Positions 56,556 through 64,000 of a stretch of 64,000 bases of DNA are shown here, in pieces. A program made the position numbers and the translations under genes. Position 1 is the stretch's first letter, and every line of letters begins with the position of its first letter. Origin of the DNA: Perkinsus olseni (lineage: Eukaryota > Perkinsozoa > Perkinsida); contig JABANN010000005.1 of assembly GCA_013115125.1 (NCBI GenBank), positions 62,001 to 126,000 of the forward strand, written 5' to 3'. Under the pieces are notes generated by a model. The model was not told the origin of the DNA, did no database searches, and saw nothing but the letters and a program-made list of their open reading frames with translations.

Positions 56556-57341
56556 GCTTTTCAACCCGACTGCGACCCCGCACCTAACGCTCGCCAGTGG
56601 GGAGGGGTGCTTGTGGAGTCATTGTTATGACCCTGATGGGGACGAACTCGACGCTTTCGAGACCAAAGGAAGAGTTTTCGTGCTGTATGTGCACTCCCTC
56701 GCGGATGGCGTCTCCCAACGGACTCGAGGCGTCCTGGGCCAGGACTCCTGGTTCATGGGATGGCAGACTTCGTGGGAGGCTGCTCGATTTGCAGGGGCGA
56801 AATGGTATTTGCCGCGGGACGCGTGTATCTAGCATGCACCACTTCGTATTTTCACGGTGAACCGCCCTGCTTGATTTGCCTTGATGTTGGAGATAGGTCT
56901 TCGGGACTTGTTCGGGCGCAGGTGGTTTTTCGATTTGCGGAGGCGTCCACCATCGAGCCACTACTGCTAGTTCTTGAAAGACGGCAGAGGGATAAATGTG
57001 TTCTGTCTGTCGCTTACTATAAACGTAGTCGCGAATGGGTCCTTCTGAAGCTGTCGGTTACCCACCGGTGAGAGGAAGCATCGGCAGTGTTCTCATGCTC
57101 GTGGCCTCTCGTACGACGTAATGCTACGCTGGTGGAATGCGGCATTCCGAATGCCACTTATTGAGGAGGAACCTCTTGTCAGTGTGTATTTCAGCGGACA
57201 TCGATGGATGGATGTATTCACATAGCTTATGTGATGAACGGGGCCGTGAGCTTGGAACGGCCCGGGCCCAGCGCAACCCACTCGAAGCCAGACAGACTCT
57301 CATGGCGGACGATGGTACATCAGGTCGATATTGGAGGCTGT

Positions 57342-57381
57342 ACTCAGCCGAGCTGAGTCAACTGGGCTGAGTCAGCCCAGT
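57342..57381. repeat. Two adjacent hairpins in array copy 8
   Basis: ACTCAGC/GCTGAGT (57342-57358) and ACTGGGCTGA/TCAGCCCAGT (57361-57381, 1-nt loop) share the GCTGAGT core. They lie where sister copies have the short segment between ACTCAGACG and CCCAGTTGATTG. Confidence 0.85.
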
Positions 57382-57673
57382 GGACTGTATGCACGCTTTC
57401 TACACTAGAGCTTTCACGCCAGCTACCTTCCCACGTCGAGCTCTACTCTGTTTTTCGTTGTCTTACGGCGATTGTTGTGTTACAGTCTGTGAGGAAAGAA
57501 CGCCACATGCAGGAGTGAGGCCGCAATGCTACGGGGCACGAGAACAGGTTGAACACGGAGAGTACTGAGCGAGTATTTCTGTGGCATAGCGGACTCCCTT
57601 TCTTTGCGTGCTGCTTTTTTTCAATTGCCGAGGGTATGTTAGTCGTTCGAGTGTCGGTTGCCCTCCATGAACC

Positions 57674-58270
57674 CCGAGCTCTTCTCTCATCCCCTCCGTA
57701 CATGGAACCTGCGTGTGCCTGTTCGGTATCGGCCAAGTGGTATGCATGCCTCTAAGATGCAGAAGGCGAAGATCTTGGATACATCCAGTCAACGTAGAGC
57801 ACCGTCACTTTCTACGTTGCTATCATCTCTTCTAATGGGAGCCTGGGGCAGTCAGGTATTGCTGGTGTGATGACCAAAGCAATAATGAAGTATAAACCCT
57901 CAGTTTATGGATGGTTCGGGAAGAGGACCTTCGGGGAGAACATCATCATTATCGGTCTACCGAGTGACCCCTTGCCTCATGGCTCCCAGCCGTGAAGAGT
58001 CTGTAGGTGCGATCATATGGTTTGCTCTGCTCATACCCTGGGCTATGGACTGGAAGCCGCATCAGCTGCTCGGGTGGCGAGGCTGGGCTCATATGGGGCC
58101 TTACTTAGTTCCACAGTTTGTCAAAGGAGGCGAGTAGGACGGTTCCTGGCGTCACGCTTCTTGAACTTGCCCGTCGTTGTTAGCTGGAAGGAAGCCATCA
58201 ATGCGCTTTCTCCTGTAGATGGCGAGGATCCGTTACTACTGGATGGTGAGAGGTAGCAGAATCAGGCATC
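57674..58270 (+). CDS. Unknown protein, exons partly resolved
   Basis: Exon 1 reads MNPELFSHPLRTWNLRVPVR, continues basic and Ser-rich (KMQKAKILDTSSQRRAPSLS) and ends TLLSSLLMGAWGS near 57850 at a possible GTATTG donor. A later frame near 57886-57970 (MKYKPSVYGWFGKRTFGENI) looks coding. Beyond it, YGLEAASAARVARLGSYGAL (about 58045) and SRFLNLPVVVSWKEAINALS (about 58155) suggest a small organelle-membrane protein. No family is firm. The first 15 codons and upstream bases match the start of the gene at 40541. Confidence 0.35.
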
Positions 58271-58282
58271 TCTATCCCTCTC

Positions 58283-59091
58283 ATGACGTCTCGCAGAGCC
58301 TCCGCGCTTGTCGACCTCGAGTACGTAACTCAGCGTCGAGCAGCAGTTCGGGATATAGTACAACAATATGGCTTCGATGTAATGCCGGAGGAGTCAAGGC
58401 TATTCACGCATTTCTGTCCAGGCTCTCTTACCTGTTGTAGCTGACTTGGTGGCTCCTCCTGAAGAGGGACTGCGGATAAAGGCTATCGGCCATTTTGGTA
58501 GTACTTGGGTCTGCGCTTGAAGCCTTCTGGTTCACCTCGAAGTGAGATGTCGTTCGTGCCGAAGAAGGGAAAGTCGATTGATTGGAAAGCATTTTCGCAG
58601 AGACCCAGCTTCGAGTAGCCATGGATGTCCTGTTCGCTGTTGAGCCCGAGGACAGGGTGGTCACACGACAACTGTTGGAGAGACTCGTCACCACTAATAA
58701 AGAACAGTGGGAACGCTATCTCACATTCCAAGAGTACAACCTCCGAGACCCCCACTCGAATGCTGAGCTCTTGCCGGCACAGGTACAAGGCGTATATTCT
58801 TTTTAAGCTGCTTCAGAATAAGGAGAACGCAAGAGAGGTAGTGCAGTAGTTTCTGTCGGGTTCGGTAGGCTGCCTGTCAGGCTGCTACCATACCAGAGGT
58901 TAGACGGTTTATTGAGACTGGAGGGAAGTACGTACCCTACCAGAGCATCAACCCATTGAAAGCTAAGATGTATAGTAATAACGTAGACCGCCTCTTGAGA
59001 GGTCCAGTGCAGTTGGCAGGTTGTGAGACTCATGACACCCTCCTCAAGTGTGCAAGGCTTATCAATCAAGCAGTCAAGGATGAGGGGAAGT
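58283..59091 (+). CDS. Probable multi-exon gene, unknown
   Basis: Coding-like plus-strand exons: MTSRRASALVDLEYVTQRRA through QQYGFDVMPEESRLF (58283-58420), VADLVAPPEEGLRIKAIGHF (about 58437-58498), LFAVEPEDRVVTRQLLERLV with YLTFQEYNLRDPHSNAELLP (58630-58781), and RFIETGGKYVPYQSINPLKA with GCETHDTLLKCARLINQAVK (58895-59085). Introns of about 40-60 bp fit between them. No domain was recognised. It could be one gene with the membrane segments that follow. Confidence 0.45.
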
Positions 59092-59194
59092 AGTAGGGAC
59101 CAGCGGGGTGGGAAGGGTATGTCGAATCTCCAGGCCGGAGTTGATGGTGAAGGCCTCACGGAAGCAGATAAGAGAGTCGCCGCCCTTGGAACGG

Positions 59195-60070
59195 AAGCTG
59201 GACTATCGAACATTCGAGGTCATCACATCAGGTCATATTCGGGTGGAAGAAGGTCGCCTTGCCGGGCGGGGGGGGGGGAGGGAGGCCCGGTTTCATCTTC
59301 ATCGGAGGAGTCTCGCTGGCAGGCACTGCGTCGTATGCAGCTATTCGTACACTGTTTATGATTCGAAGTTTGAAAATACGTAATTTGGAGATGTTCTTTG
59401 GCACTGCTGTAAGGCGGCTCGTCCCTTACATGTCGTCACCGCCTCTCTCAGTTGCGAGCCATCAGAGGCATTTGGATGGCCGAGCTCCTGCACAGGTTCG
59501 AGGAGCACATCATACAAATGTAACCTCGCACTTGCCGACCGTCCACAGAGGTTTTCTCCCTAGGTATTGGTATTACGACGATCCTAAAGCGATGCTCGCA
59601 ACATCAGCAGTGATGTGCGCCTTCCACTCGGTGGCCTATGCTTGGATCTTCCGTAACAACCCCTTCTGTGTGGCACCATTTATATGGCTGCGATTGGTTA
59701 ACGACTCCACGGATGATGGCTACCGATTTTTCTGACTACTGTGCATGCGCGCTGCTCAAGTTTCTGATTGTCGAGGCCTCGTGTCAACTTGACGGACGGG
59801 AATCACCCATCTCCCCACCAGGAAAGTCCTGATGATCTACGGGTGGAGACAGTGCAGAAAGCAGCCTTCAAACAGGAAGCAAGCCTTAATACGGTCTCTC
59901 TGGCTCTAAGCGTTTGCTACTTTGTGTGGAATATTGGCCTAGTTTTTTTCATGTCTGCTCGTCGGCTTGAACGGGTGATACTCGCCACAGAGTTCGGGTT
60001 CAGGTCGATCAAGCTAATCGAGTTGCGTGCATCGAGCACATGCCGCGTTGCTGAGTAAAGCAGTATTGCT
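59195..60070 (+). CDS. Probable multi-span membrane protein
   Basis: Plus-strand exons carry hydrophobic helices: RPGFIFIGGVSLAGTASYAA (about 59282), YYDDPKAMLATSAVMCAFHS with VAYAWIFRNNPFCVAPFIWL (about 59572-59690), and ASLNTVSLALSVCYFVWNIG with LVFFMSARRLERVI (about 59878-59970), separated by GT-AG gaps. A G run at 59269-59279 (11 G) lies in the first exon and may be unstable. Function unknown; a mitochondrial or plastid envelope protein is possible. Confidence 0.4.
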
Positions 60071-60091
60071 CGGCGGCTGCAACCCTCTCCT

Positions 60092-60380
60092 TTGCTCTGC
60101 CTCAGTGACTTCGTGAAGAGGTTCCTGCCGTCCTTCAAGTACCATAATGCCAGCCTGGAGTTCAAGTACACCTCAGTGGATGAGGCAAAGGGCTCCAAGA
60201 AGCCACAGCAAAAAGACGGACAGCAAGGAGAGGGTGCTAACCTTAGGGAGGGTTATCGAGATTTGAAGAGGAAATAGCAAGGTTCTTGCCAGGCTCCGCC
60301 CTACCCGAGGGACTCGACGTCCACAAGGACGTTGTTATTATAGACTTCAGTGAGTCCGCCTCGCGACTCGCCAATATCGC
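60092..60380 (+). CDS. L51/S25-type mitochondrial ribosomal or complex I protein fragment
   Basis: LSDFVKRFLPSFKYHNASLE followed by FKYTSVDEAKGSKK (60095-60200) resembles the start of the L51/S25/CI-B8 thioredoxin-like domain (F-x-x-xLP-x-x-x-Y-x-NP). A lysine-rich loop follows, then a separate frame with FLPGSALPEGLDVHKDVVII near 60283-60345. Exons upstream and downstream were not fixed. The match rests on one motif, so the identification is tentative. Confidence 0.35.
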
Positions 60381-60610
60381 TTACTTGTTCTTTTTGTGTA
60401 GATGATAACCACCGGCAAGTGCTGGGTCTTCACCTCTACCCTCAAGCCAGCCTTCTAGCACAGAGGATACTTCGGCTCGACAGGGAGCGTGACATATTGC
60501 AACGTGAATGATCGTCATGATGTGGTGGTTGATTTGGTTGTTTCTTGAAACATCCTCGTTGTTGAGTGCAAGCAAGTCCCACTTCAATCGAGCCAGCAGT
60601 CATTAGCGTG

Positions 60611-61634
60611 ATGTCGGGCGAATCGCGCCGAGAGTCAAGCAGGCATAGAGATCGGTCGAGGGATCGCAGCCGAGAGTAGAACGCCTCTCGGGTATGCGCT
60701 GCTAGCGAATGCTCTATTGTCAGTCGAAAGCGAGAGCTCAGTGCGGATGGCCGCGGTGAGAGGCGACGGAAAAATGCGCGGGACGGAGTCACCGATCGGA
60801 GTGGCTCGGGGGCAAAATCGGGTAGGATTCTCCGTTGTGCGACGTGGTCGAGGATGCTCTCAGGTGTACGAGAGAGTACTGGTGAAAGGTTTGAACGGAA
60901 AGTGAAGCGGAGGTGAGCAGTTGTCCGACTGGAGCCACGCTTGACGTTGCACGATCATCCCTAGTGTGAAACTTTCGTATGTCTTCAGATTGGAAGAGGA
61001 GATAAATCGAAGGGTGGAGGATGGGCTGAAGGATGAGAAGTTCCAGAAGGAAATGGGACAGGCAGTTGACGAGGCTCGATCCGGTGCAAGAAAAAAGATG
61101 GTGGGGAACGAGCGTTGTAACGTGATGGTATGGCAACGCCGTCTCAGCTGGAGGAAGTTGAGGCCGAGAAGGTATCGATCCAAAAGGAGTTTGATAAGAA
61201 GCTGGAAGCTGCTAAGGAGCCTGCTTCTCGAAATGAATCAACTGTTGAGGACGCATCTAGCGTGTAAGTACATCCGGAGACTTTCTCTCCTGCGAAAAAA
61301 AGAGTCGTCCGTTTTTCTTTCAGGAGTGTCACTAAAGTGCAGGAGTCCGAGGCGGAAGCACTACGAGTGAGATATTCTTTTATCGCGTCGCTTGACTGAA
61401 ATTTGACTCCTCGTCATCTTTGTTCAGAAAGAGAAGAAACTTGAGCGTCTCCGCAGGATAGCAGAGGAGAGAGAGAAGTACTCATTTGAGGATGGCTCGT
61501 TCAGACTCTCCGTTCTCAGGCGAATGCAGAGTGGCCTGTCGCCTAAACAGGCACCAGCAGCAGCGACCAGTAGTCGGACAAAATCTAATTCTGGACCGAG
61601 TATTTCGTTTTCGTTGAAGAAGCCGGGACGGTGA
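60611..61634 (+). CDS. ARGLU1: ARGLU1-like RS/coiled-coil protein
   Basis: Resembles arginine- and glutamate-rich protein 1, a nuclear splicing and Mediator-linked factor. Start ATG 60611 (MSGESRRESSRHRDRSRDRS) gives an RS-rich head; a second basic exon continues SRKRELSADGRGERRRKNAR (from about 60721). The charged coiled-coil follows: RLEEEINRRVEDGLKDEKFQ (about 60985), VEAEKVSIQKEFDKKLEAAK (about 61162), and LERLRRIAEEREKYSFEDGS (about 61440). The C terminus SISFSLKKPGR (TGA at 61632-61634) matches the family's LSFSLK ending. Three or four short introns. The single-exon-scale order RS, coil and FSLK tail makes the family call reasonable although each part is low in complexity. Confidence 0.65.
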
Positions 61635-62659
61635 CAGTTGTTGTTTTCATTCTCTGTCTTCATGATGATCATGGGATTGCGTTCCGTAGAATTGTGTGAG
61701 GAAAGGTCGCCCGTATCAGGCTGTAGAGTGAGTGGCTATGACGATAAACTATCAGTGATAATTGGGGATTTCTACTCATTGGAGCCGATCCGCCCATGAA
61801 AATTATCTCTGTGACCTCCTTATCCGTTGAACTTTAAACTCAAGGGAAGCTGGCTTCGATGATGAGACACGGCCAGTAAAAATGTTCTGAACAAAAACGT
61901 CTGACCCGCGAAAACGGCGAGAACGGATCATTCTCGTGGACTATATCATCCTGCCGCCTGAACGTTAAATCGCATCACACTCATCATTCAAACACAGTTT
62001 TACTCGACTACATGATGAATCATGATTTATGATCTCCTGGCATCCCAGGCAAATACCGATACTTTGCTAACTTATCACACCATCCAGAGCACACCACCCA
62101 GCACAGAACTCTTTGCGGACACCCGGGTCAATCTGGTTATTTGCTACGCAGCGTAGCCTCCGCTTCTATCGTTCTGCTGCCGTATCGGCGATACGGTATC
62201 GCATCAATACCTCCTGGACTCAGTCGTGAGCCTGAAACCAACACTCGCCATACTGAACAACAACGAAGAAAACCCGATTGTACGGGAAACGGCGAGTTGT
62301 TCTCACGTATGCGCGTAATAATTTTTCCCATAAGCACTTGTCGCAGTCACGGTCAGGTAGCATAGGAGTATGTGCTCAGCTGCGGCGCGTGGCAGTCTCC
62401 TCGTTACTCAGAATCAGAGTACCTGTAGTGAGAAGCAGTGGGAGTCGGCCAAGAAGTTCTACTCGCCTTTACGGGTGGCTTCAGCGTGCCCGGGAATGAG
62501 CGACTCAGTCACAGCGTGACTGTAGGAAGCTATTTGACTCGCTCACTAATAGCTTCCTGCACTCCACTAGAATAAATTCCCAAACACAAAGCTTCGTATA
62601 GAAACACACTCATGCCATGATACAATTCAACCACACGCTGAACCACACTACACCAGTTT
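61635..62659. other. Intergenic, two strong hairpins, no gene
   Basis: No supported frame. CCGTATCG/CGATACGG continues as GTATCG (62180-62201), an alternating hairpin. AGGAAGCTATT/AATAGCTTCCT (62524-62558) has 11-bp arms and a 13-nt loop, next to AGTCAC/GTGACT. Confidence 0.6.
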
Positions 62660-63010
62660 CGTTAACACCAAACAACGCACCGTTCGGCTGATCGGTGCGC
62701 TTGGACCCCTCTTCCTTGTCGCCGCATCACGTACATAAATACACATGTCGTAGCGAGCATCGACCGAATATTTCCCCATCGCGAGAGAGTAGCATGATAC
62801 AGTTTTCCAGAGCGGCCGGGCCCACAGCTGAAGCCGAAGATCATGCGGTCGGACCCAAAAGTGCTGCCCCCCACCTTGATCAAGAACTGCCTGTCAGGGT
62901 TTGATGCGGATTCTGTAGAAGGCTTTGCTGATGTCTAAGAATGTGATTGAGCCCCGAGCCTACCAGCATGACCCGCATAATCTCATCAGCTGTGAGATAT
63001 CGCAGCCCGT
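62660..63010 (-). mobile_element. Reverse transcriptase fossil, probably LTR-retrotransposon pol
   Basis: Minus-strand pieces carry reverse transcriptase palm motifs of the LTR-element type (ITFLDISKAFYRIRIKP and DRMIFGFSCGPG). Only part of the palm region is recognisable. No terminal repeats, gag or integrase region was seen, and upstream pol sequence towards 63680 is possible but not demonstrable. The element is broken in several places and clearly an old, inactive relic. Confidence 0.5.
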
Positions 63011-64000
63011 GTAGCCTGCCCACGGTAGTATGGCATTTCAGATTCTGGCGTCGCTGCACGGCCTGACCTTGGTGGTCTTTGTTCTACCCTGCCAGACAGG
63101 GAAGATTACGAATGCCTGGAGTACTCCAGTGGAGTACTCCAGTGGAGTACAAAACTCTTGTGAAAACGAATTCAACCAGACTTTAGACCTGCGGCTCCAC
63201 CGCTCTCGATCACTCGAGCACCCGGCCAATGATGTACAAGATCTAGCTTTTTGAGGACGAACGGTGTGCTGCCATCGACAGCCTGTCCGCGATATTCTTA
63301 GGCCCTATCCCGCGGAGAACGCCGACGGGAGTGCTTGCTATGGGGACGATCACTTTCTCACAGCGAGAAGAACAGCGTCGGCGATAGAACAATGGATCAG
63401 ATGTAAACTCGCTTCAAGAGGCCGCTTTTAGAAATCATCTCCACAATTCTTCTCCTTGGGGTTATCACTGATCAGGCCTTAATGAGCAAGGAAAGTCCAC
63501 GAACGAGTCGCCCCGCAGCACGGTAAGTTGGACAGGTGACCGGTAGATGAACTTCACTATACCAGTCACGAGGGACGCGGCTCCCCGTCTGGGCCGCCCC
63601 TCGGAAGGGGCATCCGGTGATAACAGCATTATAGTCAGCTTTGAGATTATGCAAATAGCTGTCGATGCGATGAACATTTCTTCATTATCGGTCTAAAGAG
63701 AACTTTCAAAAAATTCCCTGCGAACAATTTTCCCTAAGGAAAATTGCTTCCTATTTGCACAGTATTTTTCAATAGTTTGGCTGTCATCCGCGCACACGCC
63801 CTTACGGTGAGGGCCTTACTTTTTCAGTATCCAGAGTGTGAAGCAGGTCCACCTTGAATTCATAACTTACGACAAGAGTCTTGTCACTAGACTCTTGGTG
63901 ATCGCATGCTCAGCGCCTCCCTCGCGTTGAGCACTTATGGACCCCCATTGGGGAGATTCCGACATGCGTAGTCGAGCAAACCGGAGCCCGGCTAGCGGAC
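63011..64000. other. Non-coding end of the window, hairpin-rich
   Basis: No gene called. Alternating palindromes of TGGAGT/ACTCCA run through 63116-63150; CAATTTTCC/GGAAAATTG (4-nt loop) is at 63725-63746; GACAAGA/TCTTGTC overlaps AAGAGTCT...AGACTCTT at 63871-63896. Minus-strand frames (63465-63677) might be further relic of the retroelement, but no motif supports it. Confidence 0.5.
63116..63150. repeat. Iterated alternating palindrome
   Basis: The arms TGGAGT and ACTCCA alternate five times with one- or zero-base gaps, so each arm can pair with its neighbour on either side. It is the clearest case of an A, A', A, A' chain in the window. Confidence 0.9.

Larger units (their letters stand above)
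56285..57400 (+). pseudogene. Array family copy 8, heavily broken
   Basis: The N-terminal block is well kept (MNPFLGSTVALESAPVKSRF; FLNDVGREVSAFLGKSSREL). The frame is lost at 56534, where a palindromic stretch (CTGGTCC/GGACCAG/TGGTCCC, 56534-56555) sits inside the segment that reads LVPLF in sisters. Later family pieces appear in different frames: PHLTLASGEGCLWSHCYDPD (about 56578), GEMVFAAGRVYLACTTSYFH (about 56800), SLCDERGRELGTA (about 57225). A double hairpin at 57342-57381 replaces the segment coding for TQTIHNP. Confidence 0.8.

Overview
This is nuclear DNA from a eukaryote with small, intron-rich genes. GT-AG introns are mostly about 45-65 bp with some of 200-300 bp, genes lie on both strands, and there are no bacterial operons. 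The codon texture, short introns, flagellar genes, papain-type protease and a large single-exon protein family unlike anything I recognise fit an alveolate, most likely a Perkinsus-type protist (Perkinsozoa). The taxon is an inference; no rRNA or tRNA gene was found to settle it.

Layout. (1) 1-8263, minus: a nearly complete CFAP61 gene (flagellar radial-spoke/calmodulin-associated protein), its 3' end cut by the window edge. (2) 9135-10458, plus: a TPR protein transcribed away from CFAP61. (3) 10459-15374: poorly coding DNA with a small secreted protein, hairpin clusters and doubtful gene pieces. (4) 15424-25271, plus: a run of well-resolved genes, namely DDX54/DBP10 RNA helicase, pantothenate kinase and a helical-repeat protein ending in a cytidine-deaminase-like domain. 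(5) 25532-28215, minus: FCP1-type RNA polymerase II CTD phosphatase, convergent with the deaminase gene. (6) 28835-30726, plus: secreted papain-family protease with a stalk and C-terminal hydrophobic tail. (7) 31300-39834, mainly minus: several multi-exon genes not fully resolved, including a coiled-coil protein. (8) 40541-42002, plus: an unknown gene and a SANT/Myb protein. (9) 44498-57400, plus: a tandem array of eight members of one about 380-residue protein family, two intact and six broken to differing degrees. (10) 57674-61634, plus: membrane/mitochondrial-looking genes, an L51/S25-type fragment and an ARGLU1-like RS/coiled-coil protein. (11) 62660-63010, minus: a decayed reverse transcriptase fossil, then hairpin-rich DNA to the end.

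The most unusual signal is not a gene. Intergenic DNA, introns and decayed gene copies carry dozens of short perfect inverted repeats, usually with arms of 6-13 bp and loops of 1-5 nt. They often run on as alternating arms (A, A', A, A'), as if each new arm had been copied back from the last. Comparison among the eight array copies shows that some of these hairpins are insertions. The largest, at 42811-42865, has perfect 27-bp arms and a one-base loop. The second highlight is the intact gene at 23000-25271, which joins a long alpha-helical region to a deaminase with HAE and PCxxC zinc motifs, an architecture reminiscent of organellar RNA editing factors.
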